Source of the DNA: Luteibacter mycovicinus
Lineage (GTDB): Bacteria; Pseudomonadota; Gammaproteobacteria; Xanthomonadales; Rhodanobacteraceae
DNA: 64,000 bases
Direction: 5' to 3'
Assembly (NCBI RefSeq): GCF_000745235.1
Contig: NZ_JQNL01000001.1
Location: forward strand, 3,466,001 to 3,530,000
The translations under genes and the position numbers were made by a program. Of this stretch, positions 1-10,614 are shown in pieces; position 1 is the first letter of the stretch; each line of letters opens with the position of its first letter. Below the pieces are notes generated by a model, which did not search any database, was not told the DNA's origin, and was given only the letters and a program-made list of their open reading frames with translations.

Positions 1-1205
1 CCACGCGAGGACAGCGGGATGCCGTCGGCCGTGTCCTGCAGCGAGCGCCACGAACGGCCCGTGCGTGCGGACATGTCGGCGGCGATACCCGCCAGCGAGT
101 CACGCCACTGGTCGGTGGTCCAGATGCCCGAGCGGGCGGTCAGCACGCCGGCCCAGTAGTCGGTCAGCCCTTCGTAGACCCAGAGCAGGTCGTCCTGCAT
201 GGGCTCGGCGAAGGTCGGCGTCCACAGGTCCGCCGGACGACGGAACTTGCCGTTCCACGAATGGATGTACTCGTGCGGAAGGAGGGTGCCCGCGGCCACG
301 TTGACGTCGGCGTCGGTGAGGAAGTTGGCGAAGAGGCGATCGTCGCTGGACTGGTGGTGCTCGAGCCCGAAATGGCCCGTGTGATCCGAGGTCACCAGCA
401 GGAAGTCGTAATGACCGTAGTGGTGCGCACCGAACAGTTTGTTGGCCTGCACGATGAGGTTACGCTGTACCTCGATCTGCTTGTCGGTGGCCTTGACGCC
501 CGCGGCGGTATCGCCGGTGATGTCGAGGTGCACCTGCGTTTCCTGGCCCGGAGCGAGGTCGATCCGGTTGAAGTACTTGCCGCTCATGACCGGCGAGTCG
601 ACCAGGTTCTCGTAGCTCACGGTCTTGAAACTGACCGTGTTGCCGCTCTGAGACGCGGTCTCCAGTGCGGATGCGTACTTCCAGCCGGCAGGCAGGGTCA
701 CGCTCGGATCGACCTTGATCTGGCTGGCGTAGTAGCCGGCCGGATAGAACGACACTTCATTGAAGGAGAGCGGCACGTAGTTCGGCGTCGCCGGGGCGAG
801 ATAAACGAACGAAAGCTCGAGCTTGTCGGTGCCTTCGGGTACGTCGACGTGGAAGGCATACATTTCCTGCAGGTCGCGACGCCACGGGATCTTCTTGCCG
901 TTGGCGGTGACCTGGATGCCGGCGACGTTGGACAACGGGCCCGAAGGGCCGTGCACGCCCGGGATCCACTTCGGGTAGTGCAGCACCACGTGTCCGGCGG
1001 TCACCGGGATGGTTTCCTTCACCCGGAAGATGTTCTTCGCGGCGTCGGACAGGTCGACGTTGAGCGTGAGATTGCCGGCGTAAGGTTTGTCCACGGCGGC
1101 GGGAATGGGTGGCGAAACGGCCGGGGCTGCGGATGCGGCGGCGGAGATAGCCATCGCCGACAAGACGGCGGCGGCGAGGGTGGCACGACGAAGCGGCAGG
1201 CGCAT
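1..1205 (-). CDS. M61 family (glycyl aminopeptidase-like) metallopeptidase, 5' part
   Basis: The gene reads leftward and runs off the left edge, so only about the first 401 residues are present; the C-terminal region, where M61 proteins usually carry a PDZ domain, is missing. An Ala-rich signal peptide (MRLPLRRATLAAAVLSAMA) precedes an N-terminal beta domain. The zinc site is clear: HEYIH at residues 311-315 inside PHEYIHSWNGKFRRPADLW, and the third ligand E345 in WVYEGLTDYW, a combination typical of M61 peptidases. It is probably periplasmic or surface-exposed and removes N-terminal Gly or Ala. The start is the ATG just before the signal peptide. No operon partner is visible; the rightward neighbour is divergent. 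Confidence 0.9.
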   Translation of the reverse strand, partial: MRLPLRRATLAAAVLSAMAISAAASAAPAVSPPIPAAVDKPYAGNLTLNVDLSDAAKNIFRVKETIPVTAGHVVLHYPKWIPGVHGPSGPLSNVAGIQVTANGKKIPWRRDLQEMYAFHVDVPEGTDKLELSFVYLAPATPNYVPLSFNEVSFYPAGYYASQIKVDPSVTLPAGWKYASALETASQSGNTVSFKTVSYENLVDSPVMSGKYFNRIDLAPGQETQVHLDITGDTAAGVKATDKQIEVQRNLIVQANKLFGAHHYGHYDFLLVTSDHTGHFGLEHHQSSDDRLFANFLTDADVNVAAGTLLPHEYIHSWNGKFRRPADLWTPTFAEPMQDDLLWVYEGLTDYWAGVLTARSGIWTTDQWRDSLAGIAADMSARTGRSWRSLQDTADGIPLSSR

Positions 1206-1344
1206 GGCTCTGGGTTCCCCTTGGCGGACGAGATCGTTGTCGCCCGATAGTCGGGGCCGCGTCCCGGAGCGACCTGTGCCAAAGGTCATACCTGTTTTAA
1301 ACGGGGTACTTCGCCCACCGCTCAGCCGCGGCTAGCATGGCGCC

Positions 1345-1788
1345 ATGAAAGCATCGACCCTGCGCCGCATCTTCAATGCCTGGCCGCCCTTCCTGTTCGC
1401 CGGCATCCGCGTGGTGAAGATGGACGACTACCGCTACGTCAGGGTGAAGCTCAGGCTTGCCTGGTACAACCGCAATTACGTGCGCACACACTTTGGCGGC
1501 AACCTGTTCTCGATGACCGATCCGTTCTGGATGATCATGGTGCTCAAGTCGCTCGGCAGCGAATACATCGTCTGGGACCAGGCTGGCGAAATCCGCTTCG
1601 TCGCGCCCGGTCGGGAAGATGTCTTCGCGGAGTTCCGTGTCGACGACGCGCTGCTCGATGAGATCCGCGAGATGACCGCCGACGGTGAGAAGCACCTGCG
1701 CTGGTTCGACACCGACATCCGCACCGCGTCGGGCGAGCTGGTCGCTACGGTCCGCAAGCAACTGTACGTGCGCCGCAAGCGGCGCTGA
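1345..1788 (+). CDS. DUF4442 (hotdog-fold thioesterase-like) protein
   Basis: A 147-residue soluble protein with no signal peptide. The stretch WPPFLFAGIRVVKMDDY followed by LRLAWYNRNYVRTHFGG and LFSMTDPFWMIMV matches the DUF4442 group of single-hotdog proteins related to PaaI/YiiD thioesterases. These are thought to act on acyl-CoA or another thioester, but the substrate is unknown. The conserved Asn/His and the DPFWM segment lie where hotdog enzymes have the central helix. It lies about 140 bp from the divergent M61 gene and 37 bp before a SnoaL-like gene, with which it may be co-transcribed. The family call is good; the function is not established. Confidence 0.8.
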   Translation: MKASTLRRIFNAWPPFLFAGIRVVKMDDYRYVRVKLRLAWYNRNYVRTHFGGNLFSMTDPFWMIMVLKSLGSEYIVWDQAGEIRFVAPGREDVFAEFRVDDALLDEIREMTADGEKHLRWFDTDIRTASGELVATVRKQLYVRRKRR

Positions 1789-1825
1789 GCTACGCTCGGT
1801 CGATATTCCCATCGGCATCGTGCTC

Positions 1826-2218
1826 ATGAGTGAATCCGACACGCTTCGCGACCTCTATCGCGCGTACATCGACTGCCTCAATCGGCGTGCATGGCCCGAA
1901 CTCGGTCGACACGTGCATGACGACGTGCGCTACAACGGCGAGTGCGTCGGCCTGCCGGGCTACCGGGCGATGCTCGAGCGCGACGTTCGCGACATCCCCG
2001 ACCTGCGGTTCGACATCGCGTTCGTGATGGCGGAGCCACCGCATATCGCCTGCCGTTTGCGCTTCGACGTGACGCCCGCGGGCCGGTTCATGGGCGTCGC
2101 GGTCGATGGTCGGCGAATCGCTTTCAACGAAAACGTCTTCTATCGATTCGAGGCCGGCCGAATCGTCGACGTCTGGTCGGTGATCGACAAGGCGGCCATC
2201 GAAGCGCAATTGGCGTGA
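1826..2218 (+). CDS. SnoaL-like / NTF2-fold protein
   Basis: A 130-residue protein starting at the ATG of MSESDTLRDLYRAYIDCLN. The pattern of an N-terminal helix, YIDCLNRRAWPEL, a central VHDDVRYNGECVGLPGYRAM loop and a C-terminal FYRFEAGRIVDVWSVID strand pair is typical of SnoaL-like polyketide-cyclase or ester-cyclase proteins (NTF2 fold). The final segment GRIVDVWSVIDKAA is the family hallmark. Members include enzymes and ligand-binding proteins, so the reaction cannot be named. An in-frame upstream extension reaches into the DUF4442 gene but gives a non-homologous N-terminus, so the internal ATG is preferred. Confidence 0.8.
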   Translation: MSESDTLRDLYRAYIDCLNRRAWPELGRHVHDDVRYNGECVGLPGYRAMLERDVRDIPDLRFDIAFVMAEPPHIACRLRFDVTPAGRFMGVAVDGRRIAFNENVFYRFEAGRIVDVWSVIDKAAIEAQLA

Positions 2219-2219
2219 A

Positions 2220-2240
2220 GCGCGCGGCGAATGCCGCGCG
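2220..2240. terminator. hairpin between convergent genes
   Basis: CGCGCGGC-GAAT-GCCGCGCG is an 8-bp perfect stem just after the SnoaL-like stop codon and just before the stop of the leftward cnoX gene. There is no T-tract on either side, so it is at best a weak or Rho-assisted terminator that could serve both genes. Confidence 0.4.
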
Positions 2241-2248
2241 GGTGTCGA

Positions 2249-3124
2249 TCAGAAGACCAGCGACGCCATCTTCCGCCGGTAGACGCTGACCAGCGCCGCG
2301 TCGTCGAGGGTGGCGAAGGCGGCGAGCAGGCGCTTCTTTGCCTGGCCGTCCTGCCAGTCGCGCTGGCGCTTGAGGATGTCGAGGAACTGGTCGAGGCCAG
2401 CAGCACTATCGCCTTCGATCAGCAGACGCACGCCGAGCAGGTCGCGGGCTTCCCAGTCGTTGTCGTTGGTCTGCACGCGCTCGCGCAGGGCCTCGAGCGG
2501 CGGGGCGCCCTCGAGCGCACGAGCCAGCTCGAGCTGGCTGCGCAGGCGGACGGCCCGGGCATCGGTGGCGAGGTTGGCGGGCAGGGCATCGAGCTCCGCC
2601 TGTGCCGGCTGCACCTGACCGGCCCGCATCAGGGCCAGCGCGAGATCGAGCTTCAGCTCCGCGCGGTCGGGCTCGGCGGCGATCGCCTGCTGCAGGCGGT
2701 TGATCGCGTCCTCGGCGGTTTCCGGCGGGGCCACGTCCGCGGCGACGTCGTCATTGGCGGCTTCCGCCGGCTGGACGCCGTGCTTGGTCAGGAATTCGCG
2801 AATCTGGCCTTCCGGCAGCGCGCCGGCGAAACCGTCGACGACCTGCCCGCCGCTGATGAGGATCACCGTGGGGATGCTGCGCACGCCGAACATGGCGGCC
2901 AGCTGCTGCTCGGCGTCCACGTCGATCTTGGCCAGGCGGAAAGCGCCGTTGAACTCGCCCGCCAGCTTTTCGAGGATCGGGCCCAGCGACTTGCAGGGGC
3001 CGCACCATTCGGCCCAGAGGTCCACGAGGATCGGCGTTTCGAGCGAGGCCTGGATGACGTCGGTCTCGAAACCGGCGGTGGTCGCGTCGAAGACGTGTTC
3101 ACTGCGGGTCGGGGCACTGCTCAC
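2249..3124 (-). CDS. cnoX: CnoX/YbbN-type thioredoxin-TPR co-chaperone
   Basis: A 291-residue cytoplasmic protein with an N-terminal thioredoxin domain (VDLWAEWCGPCKSLGPIL near residue 35) and a C-terminal half of TPR-like helices (LALALMRAGQVQPAQAELD, then WEARDLLGVRLLIEGD). This is the YbbN/CnoX architecture: holdase chaperones that protect substrates and pass them to GroEL and DnaK. It keeps a canonical CGPC active site, which E. coli CnoX lacks, so it may also have redox activity. The start is a GTG with an AGGAG ribosome site 8 bases upstream. It is convergent with the SnoaL-like gene and divergent from the pqi operon. Confidence 0.9.
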   Translation of the reverse strand: MSSAPTRSEHVFDATTAGFETDVIQASLETPILVDLWAEWCGPCKSLGPILEKLAGEFNGAFRLAKIDVDAEQQLAAMFGVRSIPTVILISGGQVVDGFAGALPEGQIREFLTKHGVQPAEAANDDVAADVAPPETAEDAINRLQQAIAAEPDRAELKLDLALALMRAGQVQPAQAELDALPANLATDARAVRLRSQLELARALEGAPPLEALRERVQTNDNDWEARDLLGVRLLIEGDSAAGLDQFLDILKRQRDWQDGQAKKRLLAAFATLDDAALVSVYRRKMASLVF

Positions 3125-3295
3125 GGGCTAACTCCTGGGACGGTATGTCGATGCCCCCAAGATCGGGGAAGGGCGGGAGCATATCAAGGTCGCACGCGCT
3201 TTTAGGATCAGACCTAGGGCGCTCGTCATGCGCCGTTTACGCGGATTTGCGATCATACGCCGGTGGGCCAGCCGGCCCGGAACCGCCGGGTTGGC

Positions 3296-3907
3296 ATGCG
3301 TAAGGGTCAGGACCTCATCATCTGCGAGCATTGCGACTCCGTTTACCGGAAGCGTCCGCTGGCCCGTGGACAGGTTTCCGACTGCGTCGTCTGCGGGGCC
3401 GTGCTCGATCGCCATCAGTGGCTGAGCGTGGATGGCCAGTTCGCCCTGATCGTCGCCTCCCTTATCGTTTTCGTCATCGCCAACGTGTCACCGATCGTTA
3501 CCCTGGGTCTTTCGGGGATGACCGCCGCGACCACCTTATGGGGCGCGGTGATCGCCATGTGGCAGGACGGGGCGCAGATCGTCGCGGTGCTGACGGCGCT
3601 GACCCTGTTCTTCTTCCCGCTGGCCCAGATCATGATCTTCGGCTGGGTGCTGTTCTTCGCCCGCGACGGTCGGCGGGCGCCGGGGTTCTCCCGGGCCATG
3701 TCGTCGCTGGTCCGGGTCAAGCCCTGGAGCATGATCGAGGTCTTCATGCTCGGCACACTGGTCGCCGTGGTCAAGGCACACACCTATTTCGACGTGGTCA
3801 CGGGGCCGGGTATCTGGGCGTTTGGCTTCCTCACCCTGCTGATCACGGTCTTCTCCACCCACGATCCGCGCCACCTGTGGGATGTCACGAAGGACGCCAA
3901 CGCATGA
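3296..3907 (+). CDS. pqiA: paraquat-inducible protein A, first half-unit
   Basis: A 203-residue inner-membrane protein. A zinc ribbon (CEHCDSVYRKRP ... CVVC) comes first, followed by four hydrophobic helices; FVIANVSPIVTLGLSG and the closing HDPRHLWD match the PqiA/LetA domain. PqiA works with the MCE protein PqiB to move lipids between inner and outer membranes. E. coli PqiA carries two such domains in one chain; here they are two separate genes. The ATG at MRKGQDLII was chosen because the zinc ribbon follows at once; an in-frame ATG 33 bases upstream is possible. The gene overlaps the next by ATGA. Confidence 0.88.
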   Translation: MRKGQDLIICEHCDSVYRKRPLARGQVSDCVVCGAVLDRHQWLSVDGQFALIVASLIVFVIANVSPIVTLGLSGMTAATTLWGAVIAMWQDGAQIVAVLTALTLFFFPLAQIMIFGWVLFFARDGRRAPGFSRAMSSLVRVKPWSMIEVFMLGTLVAVVKAHTYFDVVTGPGIWAFGFLTLLITVFSTHDPRHLWDVTKDANA

Positions 3908-4524
3908 ACGCGCCACCCCGGGCCGTGGACATGGGCATCATGTCCTGCCACGTCTGCCGACTGGTCACCGCCTATACCGACGACAAGCACGCCCATTGCC
4001 CTCGTTGCGGCAGCCCGTTGCACGGTCGTAAACACGCCAGCGTCTCCCGGTCTTGGGCCCTGCTGCTGGCCGCCGCGATGTTCTACATCCCGGCCAACAT
4101 CTTCCCGATCATGCGCACGCAGAGCCTGTCCTCGAAAGACGACAACACCATCCTCAGCGGCATCATCGAGCTGTGGCGGGCCGGGTCGCCGGGCTTGGCG
4201 GTCATCGTCTTCACGGCGAGCATCATCGTCCCCATGCTCAAGTTCATCATCATGGGCTACCTGCTCGTCTCGGTTCAGCGATCGAGCGACATGGTGGCCC
4301 GCCAGCGGTCGAAGCTGTATCGCTTCGTCGAGCTGATCGGGTACTGGTCGATGCTCGACGTTTTCGTCGTCGCGATCCTGTCCGCGCTGGTGCATTTCAA
4401 GATACTGAGCCGCGTCGAGCCCCTGCCCGGCGTGGTGTATTTCGGCATCGTCGTCGTGCTGACGATGCTGGCGGCCATGAGTTTCGATCCCAGGTTGATC
4501 TGGGACAAAAGGAAATCGCAATGA
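3904..4524 (+). CDS. pqiA: paraquat-inducible protein A, second half-unit
   Basis: A 206-residue second PqiA domain. It has its own zinc ribbon (CHVC ... CPRCG), the conserved helix FYIPANIFPIMRTQSL, the central helices IVFTASIIVPMLKFIIMGYLL and GYWSMLDVFVVAILSALVHF, and an ending SFDPRLIWDKRKS that parallels the HDPRHLWD ending of the preceding gene. It is expected to form a heteromeric inner-membrane unit with the first half and the PqiB needle. Start and stop overlap the flanking genes by ATGA, so translation is probably coupled. Confidence 0.9.
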   Translation: MNAPPRAVDMGIMSCHVCRLVTAYTDDKHAHCPRCGSPLHGRKHASVSRSWALLLAAAMFYIPANIFPIMRTQSLSSKDDNTILSGIIELWRAGSPGLAVIVFTASIIVPMLKFIIMGYLLVSVQRSSDMVARQRSKLYRFVELIGYWSMLDVFVVAILSALVHFKILSRVEPLPGVVYFGIVVVLTMLAAMSFDPRLIWDKRKSQ

Positions 4525-6200
4525 GCGACACCCACGAGGGAAACACGCCGTCTCCCGACGAACTTCCGCAGCCGGAGGTGCGCAAGTCCAAGCTGGGCTT
4601 CTCGCTCATCTGGCTGGTGCCGATCGTGGCCGCCCTGGTCGGTATCTCGCTGCTGGTCAGCCACGCGCTGTCCGCCGGCCCGCAGATCACCGTCACCTTT
4701 CTGACCGCCGAAGGCATCGAAGCGGGCAAGACACAGGTCAAGTACAAGAACGTGGTGATCGGTAAGGTCACCACGATGCGCCTGTCGAAGGACCGCACGC
4801 ATATCTCGGTCGTAATCGACCTCGAGAAGGATGCGAAGGCCTTCGCGACCAAGGGCACCCGCTACTGGGTCGTGCGTCCGCGTATCGGGGCCAGCGGCGT
4901 GTCGGGCATCGACACGCTGCTTTCCGGCGCGTTCATCGGCGCCGACGCGGGCGACTCCGAGGAAGACCAGGCCGATTTCACCGGCCTCGAAACGCCGCCC
5001 GCCGTGACCCACGGCGCGCCAGGCCGTCGCTTCGTGCTTCATTCCTCGGATCTGGGCTCGCTGGACATCGGTTCGCCTGTCTATTACCGCCGCATCCAGG
5101 TCGGCCGCATCGTTTCCTATGAGCTCGACAAGGACGGTAAGGGCGTCTCCCTGCAGTTGTTCATCGACGGCCCCAACGATCGCTTCGTCAGCAAGGATGC
5201 TCGCTTCTGGAACGCCAGTGGCGTCGACGTGTCGCTGGGCGCCGACGGGCTCAAGCTCAACACGCAGTCGATCGCCACGGTGATCGCGGGCGGCGTGGCT
5301 TTCCAGTCCGCACCGGGTCCGCACGACGAGACGCCGGCCGACGAGATGGCCGAGTTCACCCTCTTCAACGACCAGCAGACCGCGCTGGCGCCGCCCGACG
5401 GCAAGCCGCTCTACATCCGGATGACCTTCCAGCACTCCCTGCGTGGCCTCGCACCGGATGCGCCGGTGGAATTCCTCGGGGTGAAGGTCGGCCGCGTGGT
5501 GTCGGTCAATCTCGACTACGACCCGGTCAACAAGACCTTCCCGGTGGTCGTGGGTGCCCTGGTATACCCGCAGCGCCTCGGCAAGGCCGACGAGAAACTG
5601 CGCGCGGCGGTGGGCGGCAACGAGGAGCAGCAGATGCCTCGCATCCTGCACGGCATGGTCGACCACGGGCTGCGCGCGCAGGCACGCACCGGCAACCTGC
5701 TCACCGGCCAGCTCTATATCGCGATCGACTTCGACAAGAAGGCGCCGAAGGTCGCGTTTAACGAAAGCACCAAGCCGCTCGAAGTACCCACGATGGCGGG
5801 CGATTTCGATCACCTGCAGGAGCAGATATCCAGCATTGTCGACAAGGTCGAGAAGATCCCGTTCGACTCGATCGGCAAGAATCTCGACGGCAGCCTGCAG
5901 GAGCTGCACGGCACGCTGAAGCAGGTCAACGGCGAGCTGTTGCCCGAGGCGAAGAAGACCCTGCAGGGTGTGAACAAGACGGTCGGCACGGCCAACGACG
6001 CGCTGTCCGAAGACTCGCCGCTGCAGCAGAACATTGCCAATACGCTCGAGGAGTTGCAGCGCACGGTACGTTCCGTGGGCGCGCTCACCGACTACCTCGG
6101 CCGTCACCCGGAAGCGCTGTTGCGCGGACGCGGTGCCGATGCGCCGCCGAAGGTCATCCTCCCGTCGACTCCGAAGCAGGGCAAGGACGTACAGCCATGA
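4521..6200 (+). CDS. pqiB: MCE-domain intermembrane transport protein PqiB
   Basis: A 559-residue protein with one N-terminal transmembrane helix (FSLIWLVPIVAALVGISLLV, residues about 28-48) and three successive MCE/MlaD domains, beginning near ITVTFLTAEGIEAGKTQVKY, VLHSSDLGSLDIGSPVYY and IRMTFQHSLRGLAPDAPVEF. The C-terminal third is helical and amphipathic, like the needle of E. coli PqiB. Three MCE repeats and the length (E. coli about 546) fit PqiB rather than LetB, which has seven. It would form a periplasmic hexameric tube for lipid transport with the PqiA units. It overlaps pqiA upstream and pqiC downstream by ATGA. Confidence 0.92.
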   Translation: MSDTHEGNTPSPDELPQPEVRKSKLGFSLIWLVPIVAALVGISLLVSHALSAGPQITVTFLTAEGIEAGKTQVKYKNVVIGKVTTMRLSKDRTHISVVIDLEKDAKAFATKGTRYWVVRPRIGASGVSGIDTLLSGAFIGADAGDSEEDQADFTGLETPPAVTHGAPGRRFVLHSSDLGSLDIGSPVYYRRIQVGRIVSYELDKDGKGVSLQLFIDGPNDRFVSKDARFWNASGVDVSLGADGLKLNTQSIATVIAGGVAFQSAPGPHDETPADEMAEFTLFNDQQTALAPPDGKPLYIRMTFQHSLRGLAPDAPVEFLGVKVGRVVSVNLDYDPVNKTFPVVVGALVYPQRLGKADEKLRAAVGGNEEQQMPRILHGMVDHGLRAQARTGNLLTGQLYIAIDFDKKAPKVAFNESTKPLEVPTMAGDFDHLQEQISSIVDKVEKIPFDSIGKNLDGSLQELHGTLKQVNGELLPEAKKTLQGVNKTVGTANDALSEDSPLQQNIANTLEELQRTVRSVGALTDYLGRHPEALLRGRGADAPPKVILPSTPKQGKDVQP

Positions 6201-6787
6201 TCCGCACATTCCGCCTCGCCACCGCCGTCACCCTGCTGGGCACGCTAGCCGCGTGCTCTTCGGCGCCCACGCATTTCCATACGCTGATCCCGCCGTCCGC
6301 GGCGCTGGCGTCCGCCGCCGCCCCGTTCGTCATCGACGTACAGGCGGTGGCCGTCCCGCCGCAGGTCGACCAGCCGGCCCTGGTGCTCCGTCAGGGTGCC
6401 AGCGGCATCGCCGTGCTCGACGGCGAACGCTGGGCGTCGCCACTGGGCGACGAAATCCGCGGTGCCCTCGCGGCCGACCTGTCGACGCGCCTCGGTACCC
6501 ACGATGTCCATGGACTGCCCCGCGCCAAGGACAGCAAGGTCGTCCGCGTGCAGTTCGATGTCCGTCGTTTCGATTCGGAGGTGGGCGGCAATGCCACCCT
6601 CGAGGCCAGCTGGTCGGTCCGCGCCGCCGATGCCGCCAGCACCTGCGCTTCCCGCGTCAGCGAGCCGGCCGGCAGCACCTACGACAGCCTGGTCGACGCC
6701 CACCAGCGCGCGCTGGCCAAGGCCGCCGACCAGGTCGCGGCGGCCGTCAGGGCCGTGGCGGCGGGGCAGGCGGGGGCTTGCCAATAA
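6197..6787 (+). CDS. pqiC: PqiC-like outer-membrane lipoprotein (ABC-type auxiliary domain)
   Basis: A 196-residue lipoprotein. The signal peptide ends in a lipobox (LGTLAAC), then comes the family pattern FHTLIPPSAAL, VIDVQAVAVPPQVDQPALVLR and ERWASPLGDEIRGALAADLS. This matches PqiC/YmbA and the ABC-type transport auxiliary lipoproteins that sit on the outer membrane at the end of MCE tubes. Two cysteines near the C-terminus (TCASR and GACQ) could form a disulfide. It is the last gene of the pqi operon, translationally coupled to pqiB, and is followed by a 507-bp repeat-bearing gap. Confidence 0.88.
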   Translation: MIRTFRLATAVTLLGTLAACSSAPTHFHTLIPPSAALASAAAPFVIDVQAVAVPPQVDQPALVLRQGASGIAVLDGERWASPLGDEIRGALAADLSTRLGTHDVHGLPRAKDSKVVRVQFDVRRFDSEVGGNATLEASWSVRAADAASTCASRVSEPAGSTYDSLVDAHQRALAKAADQVAAAVRAVAAGQAGACQ

Positions 6788-6842
6788 GCGGGCGGGCTCG
6801 GCTGCGCCATCGCGTTTGAAGCATTCGCGTCGAGGCATGGGC

Positions 6843-6926
6843 GCCGCCGGGTGCCATTCTCGTCGCTAAGTCCTCCTCCGGCCTTCGCCTACGTGCGGAA
6901 GCGCTCCGAGAACGACACCCGGCGGC
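6843..6926 (-). repeat. 84-bp hairpin repeat, copy A
   Basis: Arms of 19 bp (left GCCGCCGGGTGCCATTCTC; right GAGAACGACACCCGGCGGC) enclose a 46-bp centre. The arms pair with two mismatches on the + strand, which become G-U wobbles if the minus strand is transcribed. The centre (6862-6907) matches copies B and C at about 42 of 46 positions. In this copy the arm bases next to the centre are CTC/GAG, where copies B and C have CCT/AGG, a compensated change. Homology with copy C continues to the left to about 6796. Confidence 0.8.
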
Positions 6927-7089
6927 ACCCTCCGACCGGTGTCGTTTCGTGTCGAAAAGCTGACGGGCGCAGGGCCCTCATGCGCTCTGGGATTGCGACA
7001 AACTCAGGCCGGAGCCGTGCTCGTCGAGGCCAGACGAGGCACCCGTCGTGCCTTGCTCGCCTAACAACCTGCCGTTGCGCGCGGAGGGG

Positions 7090-7173
7090 GGCGTGGGCTG
7101 CCGTTCCTGGAGCGCTTCCGCACGAAGGCGAAGGCCGTAGGAGGACCTAGCGACAGGAATGGCAGCCCACGCC
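7090..7173 (+). repeat. 84-bp hairpin repeat, copy B
   Basis: This is the best-preserved copy, opposite in orientation to copies A and C. Its arms extend to 23 bp (7086-7108 with 7155-7177) with a single G-T mismatch. The centre runs from GGAGCGCTTCCGC to CCTAGCGAC. The arm sequence (GGCGTGGGCTGCC) differs from copy A but the partner arm changes with it. It lies about 120 bp upstream of leuS, so it would be transcribed only if the leuS promoter is upstream of it, or by read-through from pqiC. Confidence 0.8.
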
Positions 7174-7228
7174 CCCCTTGCCTCAGTCCCGCCAGACGCT
7201 TTTGCCTTGAACACCCCCCGTAAGCTAG

Positions 7229-10042
<2,814 letters not shown>

Positions 10043-10044
10043 TC

Positions 10045-10602
10045 ATGAGCCCGAACCCGCTTCGCTTGCTTCGTGTCGCCGCCCTTGTCGCCATCGTGGG
10101 ACCGCTCAGTGCCTGCGGTTTCCACCTGCGACAGTCCGCGGCGCTGCCGCCCGGCATGCAGAAGATCCACCTGACGGTGGCCGGTGGCGGCCGACTCGAG
10201 CGCGAACTGTCCCGCGCCCTGTCGAACGCCGACGTCACCGTAGTCGATCATGCGGCGGTCGACGCGGCCGAGCTGGCGATCACGTCGAACAACTTCCGCA
10301 CGGATTCGCTCACCGTCAGCGGCACCGCGCGTGTCACGGAATACGCCGTCCGTTACCACGTCGACTTCAATGCGAAGGCGGGCGACGGCACGGTGATCAT
10401 CGCGCCGCAGGGTGTCGATATGTCCCGTGAATTCAGCTACGACGCCACCAATACGATCGGCACCGCCAGCCAGACCGAAGAACTGCAGCGCAGCCTGATC
10501 GGCGACATGGTCCAGGCCATCCTGTTCCGGCTCGAAGCGGCCACCGTGCATCCGGCGGCGGCAGCCGCGGGTGCGCCGGCCGCGCCCGCATCGTCGAACT
10601 GA
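10045..10602 (+). CDS. lptE: LPS-assembly lipoprotein LptE
   Basis: A 185-residue lipoprotein. The signal peptide ends with lipobox LSAC, followed by GFHLRQSAALPPGMQKIHL, the typical LptE N-terminus (GFHLR). LptE plugs the LptD barrel in the outer membrane and helps deliver LPS to the surface. The C-terminus is Ala/Pro-rich and probably disordered. It starts two bases after the leuS stop, and the order leuS-lptE-holA is conserved across gammaproteobacteria, supporting the call. Confidence 0.93.
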   Translation: MSPNPLRLLRVAALVAIVGPLSACGFHLRQSAALPPGMQKIHLTVAGGGRLERELSRALSNADVTVVDHAAVDAAELAITSNNFRTDSLTVSGTARVTEYAVRYHVDFNAKAGDGTVIIAPQGVDMSREFSYDATNTIGTASQTEELQRSLIGDMVQAILFRLEAATVHPAAAAAGAPAAPASSN

Positions 10603-10614
10603 CCGGGTAGCGAC

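Noticed and set aside
4275..6209. 644-codon open frame opposite pqiB
   Set aside because: No family features; pqiB on the other strand has a TM helix, three MCE domains and ATGA coupling to both neighbours.
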